A stretch of 64,000 bases of DNA from Candidatus Kouleothrix ribensis (GCA_016722075.1 JADKGW010000002.1:930001-994000); one strand, 5' to 3'; positions 1 to 8,887 are shown, counted from the stretch's first letter. Program-made: numbers and translations. The notes: generated by a model not told the origin, from the letters alone.

Positions 1-2
1 AG

Positions 3-386
3 GCGGCCGGCGGTGGGCGCGCGCTGCCCGCCGACGTGGCGTGCTACGCCGGCGGTGTGCTGAATGTGATGCGCCACCTGGGCATGCTGCCGGGCCAGCC
101 CGAGCGCCGGCCGCTGCGCTGCCACCTGCTGGGCGCGGGCAACACCGACGCGCCCATCCGCGTCGATCACTCGGGCTATTTCGTCAGCGACGTCGCGCTG
201 CTTGATCGAGTGACGGAAGGCCAGGCGATCGGCCAGGTGCTCGACTTCGCCGGCGAGCCGCTCGAGCGTATTCGCGCGAACCGCAACGGCCTGGTGGCGA
301 TGATCCGCGGCCTGCCGGCCATCCACGCCGGCGAGGGCGCGTTCCTGCTCACCGGCGAGATGCCTGGTGCTCCAGGCCAGCTGTAG
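3..386 (+). CDS. Succinylglutamate desuccinylase/aspartoacylase-family protein, C-terminal part
   Basis: The reading frame is open from the left edge (first full codon at 3), so the 5' part of the gene lies outside the window; an in-frame GTG at 36 is not needed as a start. The roughly 127 residues visible resemble the C-terminal beta-rich part of M14-like AstE/AspA deacylases: a segment about a GGVLNVMRHLGML stretch, then a barrel-sandwich-like region ending in VLDFAGEPLERI and GLVAMIRGLPAIHAGEGAF, as seen in family members that hydrolyse N-acylated amino acids with a zinc ion. The zinc ligands would be in the missing N-terminal half and cannot be checked. Family assignment is by recognition of the C-terminal pattern only; the substrate is unknown. 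Confidence 0.6.
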   Translation, partial: AAGGGRALPADVACYAGGVLNVMRHLGMLPGQPERRPLRCHLLGAGNTDAPIRVDHSGYFVSDVALLDRVTEGQAIGQVLDFAGEPLERIRANRNGLVAMIRGLPAIHAGEGAFLLTGEMPGAPGQL

Positions 387-482
387 CCCCGCGACTCTTT
401 CGCCCGAGTGTGGCGGTATCCCTCCGAATCGTAGCACATACGATGCGTTGTCGTATCTACACCGACGCGAGGAGGCCCGCCT

Positions 483-581
483 ATGCTGCCCACCCCACCG
501 CTGCAATCGCACCCATCCGGCCGCACTTGTCCCCTGGCGCCGCAGCACACGCATGAGGCCGTCCATGCTGCTGGCCAGTAG
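483..581 (+). other. Possible short leader ORF (32 codons) overlapping the next gene's start
   Basis: An ATG at 483 follows a strong GAGGAGG-type Shine-Dalgarno and opens a 32-codon frame that stops at 579-581, inside the start region of the FG-GAP-like gene. The peptide is Pro/His rich and resembles nothing known. Its stop lies 17 nt past the preferred ATG of the next gene (565), an arrangement that would allow translational coupling. It may equally be chance. Confidence 0.25.
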
Positions 582-1107
582 TGATCTACGCGCGGTCAGC
601 GCTGCGCGCCGGCGCGCGCCCGGCTATACCCTGCTGGTCGGCCAGGCGCTGACGACGGTACTCGCGCTGGCGGCGGTGCTTGCGCTCAGCACACTCGCGA
701 TCAGCCGGGCGCGCACACTCTACGACGACCTGCGCTACGGCCGGCCACGCGTATCGCACCTCGACGGCTTTCTGGGCCACGGCGAGGCGCGCGGCGTGCC
801 GAGCCACCTGATGGCGCTCAACCTGCACCGCAAGATCGTGCTCGTCGAGTTCCCCGGCGGCGATACGGCCAAGCCGAAGGTACTGGAAGGGCCATACCTG
901 TTTGGCGCACAGAGCGACCAGACGCCGGTGGGCATGCAGCTGCGCGATATGGATCGCGATGGCGCGCTCGATGTAGTTCTCGATATCGACGACGAGTGGC
1001 TGATCTACCTGAACAAAGATGGTGGCTTGCGTCTGCCGACCGACGCCGAGCAGCAGCGCATCCGCCAGCTGAACGAGCCAGAGGGGGCCGCGAATGGAAC
1101 AAGATGA
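565..1107 (+). CDS. Membrane-anchored FG-GAP/VCBS-like protein
   Basis: Predicted 180 residues. A single membrane segment at about residues 21-46 follows a basic N-terminus (AARRRAPG), giving a signal-anchor topology with the rest outside. The C-terminal half carries a DMDRDGALD motif, the calcium-binding DxDxDGxxD loop typical of FG-GAP/VCBS repeats, followed by DEWLIYLNKDGG. The start at 565 was chosen because GAGG lies six bases upstream; an in-frame ATG at 553 has no evident ribosome site. The frame stays open back to 367, but codon choice there is unlike the rest. The 3' end overlaps the following TPR gene by 14 nt, so the two are probably co-translated. Function unknown; perhaps an extracellular partner of the TPR protein. 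Confidence 0.6.
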   Translation: MLLASSDLRAVSAARRRAPGYTLLVGQALTTVLALAAVLALSTLAISRARTLYDDLRYGRPRVSHLDGFLGHGEARGVPSHLMALNLHRKIVLVEFPGGDTAKPKVLEGPYLFGAQSDQTPVGMQLRDMDRDGALDVVLDIDDEWLIYLNKDGGLRLPTDAEQQRIRQLNEPEGAANGTR

Positions 1108-2887
1108 TCCCCAGCCGGCCTTGGGCTGGCACGCGCCCGGCGAGGCACCGGCTGTGTTGTGGGACACCGACGCCCCGCTGCCCGCCGCGCTAAGCGAGGC
1201 CATCCAGCGCCGGCTGCCCGCCGCGCCACAGCCTGCCGACGACGCAGCAGACGCCCCGCCGGCCGGGCCGGCCGCGCAGGCGCCGGCAGTGGCCGAGTGC
1301 GCGCTCGAATACACCGAGTGCTGCCGGGCGCTTGGCGACCACGCAGGGCTAAAGGCGATCGAGCCGCACCTGGCCGCGCTGGTGCGCAATTGCGAGGATC
1401 TGGCCGGCACAGACGCACCGGCCGAGCTACTGCCGCTGATCCACCGCCTGCGCGGCAGCTGGGTGGCCGTGTTGTACGAGCTTGGCCGCTACGCTCAGGG
1501 ATGGGCCCAGGCCGCCGAGCTGCCGCCTACCTCGGCCGCGCGCCTTCCCGCCGGCGCCAGCCGTGAGCTGTGGATCATCCAGGCACTGCTGGCGCTCGAG
1601 ACTGGCCGCTACGCCCAGGCCGAGTCGGCGCTGGCCACCGTCGAGGGGTTGGGCGCGCCCGGCGACCCGCCCGCGCGCCTCGATTGGCAGCTCGCGCTGG
1701 GGCGGGCCGATCTCGCGCGTACACGCGGGCACGATCAGGCTGCGATCGAAGCCTACCAGGCACTTGATCTGCCCGGTGCGCCCACGTGGGTGCAGCTGTG
1801 TGGATTGCTGGGCCAGGCCCGCGCCTGGATCGCATGCGGCCACGCCGATCGGGCTGCGCCGCTGGTCGATGCGGCTCGCGCACTGGCCACCGGCACGTGG
1901 GACACCGGCCAGGTTGATCTGGCGGCAGCCGAGCTGGCCCTGCTGGCCGGACAGCCCGACCTGGCAGCCGAGCATGCGGGCAGCGCGCGGCAAGCCTTTG
2001 CTGGCGAGCTGGGCGATGATTGTGCGGCAGCGGCGGTGGCCATGCTACTGGCCGGCCAGGCCGCCTACGCGCGCGGCGCCTATGCCGACGCCGCCGGCCT
2101 GATCGGCGCGGCTACTCCGGCCCTGCGGGCCGCGTATGGCCCGGCACATCCACACCTGGTGCAGGCGGCCATGACCCAGGGCTTCCTCGACGGTATTCGC
2201 GGCGATACCGATAGCCTGATCCGCCACCTCTCGGCTGCTACGCAGGCGGCCGGCCCGCTGGCCGAATCGTCGCCGGTCGCCGCAATTGGCGCCGACCTGC
2301 TCGAGTGCGCGCTCGAGCTGGCGCGTGGGCGGGCCGGCCGCGCGCGTGCCGCCGCAGTCGATGCGCTCGAGCTGGCGCGCTCGGCGCTCGACGCCGCGCA
2401 CCCGCTCACCGCCACCTGCTACGACACAGTCGCCGAGTGCGAGCGCGCGCAGGGCCGCTGGAGCGTTGCACGCGTGTATAGCGACCTCGCGCTGGCATTG
2501 CGCCAGTCGCTGTTCGGCGCCGAGCACCCGCTCACCGCCACCAGCTGGGAGCAGCTCGGGCATATCGCGGCCGACTCGCGCGATTACCCGGCCGCACGCG
2601 ATGCGTTCGAGCTGGCAGTGCGCATCCGCCAGGTTGCGCTCGGCGGCACGCATCCACTTTCGGCCACCGCCCAGTTCGCGCTGGCGCAGACCTATGTGGC
2701 GCTGGGCGATCTGACGCGCGCCCAGGCCGAGGCAGTTGCCGCACTGAGCGGGCTCGAGCGCACGCACGGTACATTGCACCCGCATTCCAGGGCTGCGCGC
2801 GCACTGCTCGGCCAATTCAGCTCGCCGCTGCGCCGGCGCTGGTGGATCGTGCGCGCACGATTGCGCCGTGTCCATGTGCCGCTGTAG
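1094..2887 (+). CDS. Tetratricopeptide repeat protein (597 aa)
   Basis: An alanine-rich protein built mainly of helical TPR-like repeats. The N-terminal 50 residues are low complexity (Pro/Ala). The clearest repeats are in the last 200 residues, where successive units carry the HPLTATCYDTVAE, HPLTATSWEQLG and HPLSATAQFALAQ blocks spaced by about 42 residues, the kinesin-light-chain type of TPR. No signal peptide, membrane segment or catalytic motif is visible, so a cytoplasmic scaffold is likely. The start at 1094 follows AGAGGGGG. It overlaps the preceding membrane gene by 14 nt and is followed by a strong intrinsic terminator at 2970, so it ends its operon. The partner is unknown. Confidence 0.75.
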   Translation: MEQDDPQPALGWHAPGEAPAVLWDTDAPLPAALSEAIQRRLPAAPQPADDAADAPPAGPAAQAPAVAECALEYTECCRALGDHAGLKAIEPHLAALVRNCEDLAGTDAPAELLPLIHRLRGSWVAVLYELGRYAQGWAQAAELPPTSAARLPAGASRELWIIQALLALETGRYAQAESALATVEGLGAPGDPPARLDWQLALGRADLARTRGHDQAAIEAYQALDLPGAPTWVQLCGLLGQARAWIACGHADRAAPLVDAARALATGTWDTGQVDLAAAELALLAGQPDLAAEHAGSARQAFAGELGDDCAAAAVAMLLAGQAAYARGAYADAAGLIGAATPALRAAYGPAHPHLVQAAMTQGFLDGIRGDTDSLIRHLSAATQAAGPLAESSPVAAIGADLLECALELARGRAGRARAAAVDALELARSALDAAHPLTATCYDTVAECERAQGRWSVARVYSDLALALRQSLFGAEHPLTATSWEQLGHIAADSRDYPAARDAFELAVRIRQVALGGTHPLSATAQFALAQTYVALGDLTRAQAEAVAALSGLERTHGTLHPHSRAARALLGQFSSPLRRRWWIVRARLRRVHVPL

Positions 2888-2969
2888 CAGTATGAAGCAC
2901 ACCCAGTACGCGCACTAGCACAGATCTTCGCCAACTTCACGCGCCCAGCGATGGTCGCGCAGACACGCT

Positions 2970-3002
2970 AAACCCGGCCGCTTGAGCGGCCGGGTTTGTT
3001 TC
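2970..3002 (+). terminator. Rho-independent terminator after the TPR gene
   Basis: A perfect 12-bp stem (AAACCCGGCCGC at 2970-2981 with its complement at 2986-2997) closed by a TTGA loop and followed by TGTTT. It lies 83 nt after the TPR stop codon. Confidence 0.85.
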
Positions 3003-3021
3003 GCTCCGATAGGTTTCTTAC

Positions 3022-3085
3022 GCTGCCGCATCAGGGTGCGATCGGCCCGCCCCCCTGCCCTCTCTCCTACACAGGGAGAGAGGGG
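3022..3085. repeat. C/G-rich hairpin repeat, copy 1
   Basis: The segment contains GCATCAGGG, then GCGATCGGCCCGC, then a C-rich arm and a 10-bp stem (CCCTCTCTCC at 3058-3067 with GGAGAGAGGG at 3075-3084). The same order of blocks occurs twice more at 34569-34716, so this is a dispersed REP-like repeat. It sits between the terminator and a MITE copy. Confidence 0.6.
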
Positions 3086-3094
3086 TATCCTATG

Positions 3095-3231
3095 ATACCA
3101 ACTCCGTTTGATTACGTTCGTTTTGTTGTGCCTGGCAAAGCCAGGCATCGCACAACAAAAGAGAATTTCGGGGGCGGCTTTGCCGCCCCCGAACCCCCAC
3201 CATAAACCAAGCGATTAACCGGATTTGGTAT
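3095..3231 (-). mobile_element. MITE-like element, copy A
   Basis: A non-coding element with imperfect terminal inverted repeats, ATACCAACTCCG at the left and its relative ending TTGGTAT at the right. It contains two nested palindromes: one of the TTTTGTTGTG type and one of the TTCGGGGGCGGC type. Two further copies occur at 23580 and 52408; this one lies in the opposite orientation. Its TTTTGTTGTG hairpin is shortened on one arm relative to copy B. No ORF or transposase is present. It lies in the intergenic space between convergent genes. Confidence 0.8.
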
Positions 3232-3280
3232 GAGCGTTCCATGCTACACCCAAAAGCACCCCACCTGGAGCCGGCGCCGG

Positions 3281-4447
3281 TCAGCTGGCCGCCGACGGCC
3301 AGCGCGGGTAGGCCTGCGCGATCAAGGTGTAGATCTGCGGATTCTGCCAGTAGGCCGTGTGCGAGGCGGGGAACGGCTTGCCCGCCGCACAGGCGCGATC
3401 ACCGTCGGCGGCGGCGGGGAAGATGCCGGCGATTGGAAAGCTCAGCAGGTCGTCGGGGTCGTACAGGTTCAGCCAGCCGCCATGCAGCCCGGTAGGGCGC
3501 CCGCCCGGCCGCGCCGCCAGGTTATACTCGAGCGCCACACCGCCGGCCTGCAGCAGGCCATACTCGGCGAATAGCGCCACCTGCGCGCCCACCGTCACCA
3601 GCAGGTCGATCGGCGGGCGATCGGCAATGGCCGGGTCGGTCGCATAATCATAGGCGATCACGCCGCCGAGGCTATGGCCGATCAGCACCAGCGGCTCGCC
3701 GGGAAACTGCGCATGCGCCTGCATCACCGTCTTGTGCAGCATATCGCGCACCTCGGCGCCGCGCGCCAGGTAGAGCATCACGTCGCCGACAAAGCCGGTG
3801 GCCAGCTGCATGATACTGCCGCGCAGGTGCCGCGCCAGCGCCGTGACCGTAGCCAGAAACGGGTAGCTGACCGCCGACGAGAAGCTCTTGGCCTGCACCT
3901 GCGGCTGCTCGAGGATCAGGCCAAGCAGCGATTGAAGCGCGGCCGGGCCTTCGCTGTGCGTGTCGACGCGCTGCGCCGTCAGATCGCGCTGCAGAAATGA
4001 TCGCACCAGCAGGCGTTGCACCACGCGGCCGGCCCGCCCCGGCTGCGGCGCCGTCTGCTGCACCGCGTGTACCAGCGCGGCCTCGCTAATGCCCAGGTCG
4101 TCCATTACCTCGTGCAGCGGGCCAGGTGTCGAGAGCACAATCTGCAACGCGGCCAGGCCTGGGTCGAAGGGCGCACCAAGCGATTTGGCCTGCACATGCG
4201 GTGCCAGGCGCAGGCCCTCGGGCGCTGCCAGATCGTCGTTCGCGGCGCGCGCGGTGATCGACAGGCCCTGGTACCAGGCTTGCGGCCCCCAATGGCCCCA
4301 GTAGACCGGGAAGAAGCTGGCCTCGGCGATCTCGTAGCGCTGCCGTTCGGCTATGCTCGCGCGCAGCTGATCGCGCACATGCAGAAAGAATGTGCGAAAT
4401 GTAGATGGATCGTGGTTGCCGATCCCGTGGACGACGATGGTTGCCAT
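3281..4447 (-). CDS. Alpha/beta-hydrolase fold protein (lipase/esterase-like)
   Basis: Predicted 388 residues, cytoplasmic (no signal peptide). The N-terminus reads MATIVVHGIGNHDPSTF, the HG oxyanion region common to alpha/beta hydrolases. The nucleophile elbow GHSLGG is at residues 257-262 (serine 259), preceded by a beta strand PLVLI. Candidate acid and histidine residues lie in the C-terminal third (for example the DDLLSFP and SHTAYW stretches). Around 140 residues of helical sequence separate the oxyanion loop from the elbow, longer than in minimal lipases, and could form a lid. A GGAG ribosome site precedes the ATG. It is transcribed away from the zinc-ribbon gene at 4600. Substrate unknown. 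Confidence 0.7.
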   Translation of the reverse strand: MATIVVHGIGNHDPSTFRTFFLHVRDQLRASIAERQRYEIAEASFFPVYWGHWGPQAWYQGLSITARAANDDLAAPEGLRLAPHVQAKSLGAPFDPGLAALQIVLSTPGPLHEVMDDLGISEAALVHAVQQTAPQPGRAGRVVQRLLVRSFLQRDLTAQRVDTHSEGPAALQSLLGLILEQPQVQAKSFSSAVSYPFLATVTALARHLRGSIMQLATGFVGDVMLYLARGAEVRDMLHKTVMQAHAQFPGEPLVLIGHSLGGVIAYDYATDPAIADRPPIDLLVTVGAQVALFAEYGLLQAGGVALEYNLAARPGGRPTGLHGGWLNLYDPDDLLSFPIAGIFPAAADGDRACAAGKPFPASHTAYWQNPQIYTLIAQAYPRWPSAAS

Positions 4448-4599
4448 CTGAATTCTCCACGTTTCTGGCTCACCGCAGTCTCACCGCAGTGGTGCCGCTG
4501 TCGTACCGCAGTGCTCGGGTGCTACTATGGCCACACGTACGAACTGAGCCGTACGGCCTAGAGTAGCAGATACTGTAGAAATCGACAAGGAGGCACCCG

Positions 4600-4821
4600 A
4601 TGAAGCACTTACTGAAGAACAGCGGCCTCAATCAGCTTAAGGGCCTGGTTCACTACTGCGCCGAGTGCCGGAAGCTTCAGGTTCATTACACCACCAGCGA
4701 TGGTTGGCCGATCTGCCACGCCTGCGGCTACAACGCCGAGCTGGCACGGCTATGTGGCGATGATCTGCCGGCCGAGCCACGCCGGCGGGCCACCGGATCA
4801 GCTACTCACTATGCTCGATAG
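4600..4821 (+). CDS. Small zinc-ribbon protein, paralogue 1
   Basis: A 73-residue protein with two CxxC pairs (C20/C23 and C39/C42), a spacing of C-x2-C-x15-C-x2-C, expected to bind one zinc ion. Around the cysteines it reads HYCAEC, then VHYTTSDGW, then CHACGY. An excellent AAGGAGG ribosome site lies upstream. It is clearly related to the 55-residue product encoded at 9008-9175 on the other strand: both share SGLN near the N-terminus, the exact cysteine spacing, a VH pair and a (S/T)DG turn. The basic C-terminal tail (EPRRRATGS) is unique to this copy. No enzymatic motif; it may bind nucleic acid or protein. Confidence 0.8.
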   Translation: MKHLLKNSGLNQLKGLVHYCAECRKLQVHYTTSDGWPICHACGYNAELARLCGDDLPAEPRRRATGSATHYAR

Positions 4822-4963
4822 TACTATAGCATACACCAATCTTGCGGAATGCCCTGCTTAGCATTGGAAAACAGTGTACAATAAAGCAACCACAGTAGCA
4901 CTATACTGGATCGCCAATGCATCATCCTACGATTACGTTGCACCTTGGCAGGAAAGGATTCGT

Positions 4964-5371
4964 ATGCTCGCGACATATCTCGCCGATGCCGGGTTGCTCT
5001 CGCGCAATGAGCTCGATGCTGCCCAGGCCCTCGCGCTGCGCGCCAAAGCCCAGGGCGAGCCGCTGGCCGTGGCCGATGCGCTGGTTCAGCTGGGCTTCCT
5101 CTCGGCCCCGGTGTTAATGGCGCTTACCTTCTTACAGAAGCTCGACCTGGCTACCGCCGACGGCACGGTGCAGATGCTCGAGCGCTACCTGCTGCAGTCC
5201 GATGCGCTTACCGCCAGCGAGCTGGTGTGCGCCCGCGCGGCCCAGGCCAGCGCCCTGGCGCGCGGCTGCAGGCTCTCGCTGGCCGCCGCGCTGGTACGCG
5301 AGTGCAAGATCACGCGCGAGGTGCTCGACCAGCGCCTCGCGCGTACGCTTTCCCCCGAATCGCCGGTATAG
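4964..5371 (+). CDS. Hypothetical protein with GspE/PilB N-terminal-like helical repeats
   Basis: Predicted 135 residues. The ATG at 4964 was chosen because AGGAAAGG lies just upstream; an open frame extends back to 4874, but that part looks non-coding. The sequence is helical, with a repeated pattern of the type LADAGLLSRNELDAAQ ... LVQLGFLSAPVLMALTFLQ, reminiscent of the N-terminal domain of type II secretion or pilus ATPases (GspE_N/MshEN), where such segments bind partners or c-di-GMP. No ATPase domain follows. It stands alone between the zinc-ribbon gene and ftsQ, with about 200 nt to ftsQ. Function unknown. Confidence 0.65.
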   Translation: MLATYLADAGLLSRNELDAAQALALRAKAQGEPLAVADALVQLGFLSAPVLMALTFLQKLDLATADGTVQMLERYLLQSDALTASELVCARAAQASALARGCRLSLAAALVRECKITREVLDQRLARTLSPESPV

Positions 5372-5574
5372 CGGCGCCCCAGCTGCGCACTGCTTCCAAG
5401 GCAACCTGGCCTACCCACTATAGCCGCGTAACCCTAGCCGGCGGCAGCCCACACGCCGGCTGGGCTATCGCGCATGCCCGCGCGCCCGAAAGTCGCCGCT
5501 GATTCGGCGCTACTTTTCCGTGTGCGTGTCGGTTCCTTCGACGAGTTTTGTACTATCGTCGCTAGGAGCCTGGC

Positions 5575-6444
5575 ATGTCCGAACTTGAAGCACCACCCAC
5601 GCCCAGCTCCGCACCTCCATTACGTGGCCGATCGACCGATCATCGTGGCGATGATGGCTCTTCGGTGCGCCCGCGCTGGCGCCGCCGGGCCTGGAGGTGG
5701 CTGGCCAGTGGCCGGGGCGCCGCAGCGGTTGCGCTGCTGGGCGTGATCGGCCTGCTGGCCTGGGCGGCGCACAGCCCGCGCTTCCTGGTGCATCGCGTGA
5801 CGATCAGCGGCAACCGCCTGGTCGATACGTCGACACTGACCACGATCGCGGCGGTCGAAGGCCAGCCGATCTGGGCGGTCGACCCGGCCCAGGTGGCGGC
5901 GCGGCTGCAGGCCCACCCCTATATCAGCGACTCAACCGTGACGCTCAGGCTGCCCGACCAGGTGCAGATCGACGTACACGAGCCGCGCCAGGCGATCAGC
6001 TGGCAGAGCGGGGCGCAGCGCTTCGCGATTGCGCCCGATGGCCGCCTCTCGCCGCTGGATGCCAGCATCCCGATTAGCGCAACGTCAATCATCCAGGACT
6101 GGCGGAGCACGCCGGCCGGCGCCAACGACCGCGTTCCGCCGGCGGTGGTCGCGCTGGCACAGGCACTGATTGTGCGCCTGCCGGCCGAGACCGGGCTGAC
6201 GCTACAGATGCTCGGCTGGGATCTTGTGCATGGGCTCGTCGCACAAACCAGCGACGGGCGCGTGTTGCTCTGGGGCGACGGCTCCAGCTTCAATCGCCAG
6301 CTGCAGGTCGCTGCAGCGCTGAACCAGCAGCACATCGAATATCGGGTGCTCGACCTGCGCGGGCGCATCGCCGCCTATCGTCTGGAAGGCGATCCATCGC
6401 TTCCACTACCATCAACATCCACACCACCAGCGAGGGAACCATGA
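5575..6444 (+). CDS. ftsQ: Cell division protein FtsQ/DivIB
   Basis: A 289-residue bitopic membrane protein. The first 45 residues are a Pro/Arg-rich cytoplasmic tail, then comes one membrane helix (about 45-62, AAVALLGVIGLLAWAA). A POTRA-like domain begins FLVHRVTISGNRLVD and continues through VEGQPIWAVDPAQVAARLQAHPYI to the LPDQVQIDVHEPRQAI strand, followed by the beta domain (FAIAPDGRL). FtsQ links FtsA/FtsZ to the septal synthase through FtsB and FtsL. An AGGAG site lies six bases before the ATG. Its stop overlaps the ftsA start (ATGA), so the two are translationally coupled. Length is typical. Confidence 0.9.
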   Translation: MSELEAPPTPSSAPPLRGRSTDHRGDDGSSVRPRWRRRAWRWLASGRGAAAVALLGVIGLLAWAAHSPRFLVHRVTISGNRLVDTSTLTTIAAVEGQPIWAVDPAQVAARLQAHPYISDSTVTLRLPDQVQIDVHEPRQAISWQSGAQRFAIAPDGRLSPLDASIPISATSIIQDWRSTPAGANDRVPPAVVALAQALIVRLPAETGLTLQMLGWDLVHGLVAQTSDGRVLLWGDGSSFNRQLQVAAALNQQHIEYRVLDLRGRIAAYRLEGDPSLPLPSTSTPPAREP

Positions 6445-7673
6445 AAGATCGCATCATTGTTGGGCTCGACATCGGATCATCGCGCATCTGCACAACTGTC
6501 GGCCAGGTTGCTACTGATGGATCGATTGCCTGGATCGCATCGGCCAGCGCACAGGCGCGCGGCATCGACCGCGGGCGGCTTGTGAACATCGAAGAGGCCG
6601 CCAGCGCCGTGATCGAGAGCGTGCGCGCGGCCGAGCGCCTGAGCGGCTATCGGATCGCCACCGCGTTTGTCAGCATCTCGGGCACACACCTGCGTGCGCA
6701 GAACAACGTCGGGGTCGTGGCAGTTGGGCGCAGCAGCCCCACCATCACACTCACCGACATCGACCGCGCGATCGAGTCGGCCCAGGCCGTGACGCTGCCG
6801 CCGCGCAACGAGATCGTCCATGTCATCCCGCGGGTCTACACAGTCGACCAGCAGCGTGGCATCCACGACCCGCTGGGCATGACCGGGTTTCGCCTCGAGG
6901 TCGAGGCCCACCTGGTGAGCGGCGACACCGCAGCGATCACCAACCTGATCCGCGGCGTGCAGCGCGCCGGGCTCGAGATCGACGAGCTCGTGGCGGCGCC
7001 GGTGGCGGCCTGTGCCAGTGCGCTGAGCGCAGAAGAGCGCGCGCACGGCGTGCTGCTGATCGATCTCGGCGCCGGCACCACTAGCATCGCGGTGGTCACG
7101 CAGGGCCAGATCGCCCACTGCGCAGTGCTGCCGATCGGCAGCATGCACATCACCAACGACATCGCGATGGTGCTGCAGGTACCCGCGCGCGAGGCCGAGC
7201 TGCTGAAGTGCCGCTATGGCCGCACGCTCGTCGAGGCGAGCGTACCCGAGGCCGAGGCGCCGATCGACGAGCCAGGGCTACCGGCGGTAAGCCGCAGCGT
7301 GCTGAACCAGATCATCACCGCGCGCACCGAAGAGATCGCCGACATGGCCGCCAGCGAGCTGCGCAATAGCGCCAGCCGCGGCCAGGTGACCGCCGGGGTC
7401 GTGCTGAGCGGCGGCGGCGCGCAGCTGCCAGGCATGGCCGAGATGCTGCGCGAGACGCTGTGCATGCCCGTACGCGTGGCCGAGCCTGCACCGGCCGATA
7501 TTCTGTGTACGCCATCCGAAGCCCAGCCCAGCGCGGTGAGCCTGGGGCTAGTGCAGTGGGGCGCCGAGCACGGCCCGGCTAATCACGCCCATACGATGCG
7601 CGAGCCGAGCGGGCTGGCGCTGAACAACCACTACGATCGGATCAAAAGCTGGCTGCGGACATTTGTAGCCTAA
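6441..7673 (+). CDS. ftsA: Cell division protein FtsA
   Basis: A 410-residue actin-like ATPase that tethers FtsZ filaments to the membrane. Visible signatures: phosphate-1 loop IVGLDIGSSRICTTVG near residue 7, the family-specific 1C region (RIATAFVSISGTHLRAQNN), phosphate-2 loop LLIDLGAGTTSIAVV at about residue 210, and the adenosine motif VLSGGGAQLPGM near residue 320. The C-terminus (NNHYDRIKSWLRTFVA) has the amphipathic character of the FtsA membrane-targeting helix. The start overlaps ftsQ by four bases, and ftsZ follows after 17 nt, so the three form one operon. Confidence 0.95.
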   Translation: MKDRIIVGLDIGSSRICTTVGQVATDGSIAWIASASAQARGIDRGRLVNIEEAASAVIESVRAAERLSGYRIATAFVSISGTHLRAQNNVGVVAVGRSSPTITLTDIDRAIESAQAVTLPPRNEIVHVIPRVYTVDQQRGIHDPLGMTGFRLEVEAHLVSGDTAAITNLIRGVQRAGLEIDELVAAPVAACASALSAEERAHGVLLIDLGAGTTSIAVVTQGQIAHCAVLPIGSMHITNDIAMVLQVPAREAELLKCRYGRTLVEASVPEAEAPIDEPGLPAVSRSVLNQIITARTEEIADMAASELRNSASRGQVTAGVVLSGGGAQLPGMAEMLRETLCMPVRVAEPAPADILCTPSEAQPSAVSLGLVQWGAEHGPANHAHTMREPSGLALNNHYDRIKSWLRTFVA

Positions 7674-7690
7674 CTGAGGAGATCACCACT

Positions 7691-8887
7691 ATGTCAACCT
7701 TGCACATCCCCTCACTCGCGATCGACAGCCCGGCCACGATCAAGGTGGTTGGCGTCGGCGGCGGCGGCTCGAACGCAGTCGACCGCATGATCATGGAAGG
7801 CATGCAGGGCGTCGAGTTCATCACCGTCAACACCGACGCGCAGGCGCTGGCCAGCTCGCGGGCCTCGCACCGCATCCAGATCGGCACCGCGCTTACGCGC
7901 GGCCTGGGCTCGGGCGGCAACCCGGTGATCGGCCAGAAATCGGCTGAGGAAAATACCGAGGAGCTATACCAGGCGCTCAAGGGCGCCGACATGCTGTTCG
8001 TCACCGCCGGCATGGGCGGCGGCACCGGCACCGGCGCCGCGCCGGTGGTGGCCGGGATCGGCCAGGATCTGAAGATGCTCACGGTGGGCGTTGTGACGCG
8101 GCCGTTTAACTTCGAGGGCAGCTACCGGCGCAAGATGGGCGAGCAGGGCATCGAGCAGCTGCGCCCGCTGGTCGATACGCTGATCGTCGTACCGAACGAC
8201 CGGCTGCTGCAGACCGCCAACCGCCACACCTCGATGGTCGAGGCCTTCCGCATGGCCGATGGCGTGCTGCGCCAGGCCGTGCAGGGCATCTCCGACATCA
8301 TCACCCAGCGCGGGATCATTAATGTCGACTTCGCCGACGTGCGTGCGATCATGACCCAGCAAGGCTCGTCGCTAATGTCGATCGGCCATGGCACCGGCGA
8401 CAATCGCGTGGTCGACGCCGTGACCGAGGCAGTCACTTCGCCGCTGCTCGAGGTTTCGATCGACGGCGCCAAGGGTGTGCTGTTGAATGTGATCGGCAGC
8501 GAAGACCTGGGGCTGCTCGAGGTGTACGACGCCGCCGAGATCGTGGCGCGCTCGGTCGATCCCGAGGCGCAGATCATGTTCGGCGCGGTGGTCGACCCGC
8601 ACTTCCCGCCCGGACAGGTGCGCGTCACGCTGATCGCCACCGGCCTAGATGCCAGCCGCACCGCGCCGCAGCGCGCGCGCAACTTCATCAGCACCGCGAC
8701 ACGCGCGCCGAGTGTGCCGAGTGTTGTGGCCCCCGCACCCGAGCCGGCCCCGCGCGCGCCGGCCGCCGAAAGTGTCGCGGCGACCGCGCCGGTGAGCCTG
8801 CTGCCACGCCGGTCGGTCGCCGCCGATGACCTTGATGTTCCTGCGATTCTGCGCCGCCACGCGGTGGCAGCCGGTGCCGAAGCCTAA
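7691..8887 (+). CDS. ftsZ: Cell division protein FtsZ
   Basis: A 398-residue tubulin-like GTPase that forms the division ring. The N-terminal domain carries KVVGVGGGGSNAVDRM, the tubulin signature GGGTGTG at about residues 108-114, and NVDFADVRAIM near the T7 loop. The C-terminal domain contains VRVTLIATGLD. A variable Ala/Pro linker (about 340-375) leads to a short terminal DDLDVPAILRRHA segment, which matches the conserved C-terminal peptide that binds FtsA. A GAGGAG site precedes the ATG. Downstream come an antisense microprotein gene and then ftsI. Confidence 0.97.
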   Translation: MSTLHIPSLAIDSPATIKVVGVGGGGSNAVDRMIMEGMQGVEFITVNTDAQALASSRASHRIQIGTALTRGLGSGGNPVIGQKSAEENTEELYQALKGADMLFVTAGMGGGTGTGAAPVVAGIGQDLKMLTVGVVTRPFNFEGSYRRKMGEQGIEQLRPLVDTLIVVPNDRLLQTANRHTSMVEAFRMADGVLRQAVQGISDIITQRGIINVDFADVRAIMTQQGSSLMSIGHGTGDNRVVDAVTEAVTSPLLEVSIDGAKGVLLNVIGSEDLGLLEVYDAAEIVARSVDPEAQIMFGAVVDPHFPPGQVRVTLIATGLDASRTAPQRARNFISTATRAPSVPSVVAPAPEPAPRAPAAESVAATAPVSLLPRRSVAADDLDVPAILRRHAVAAGAEA

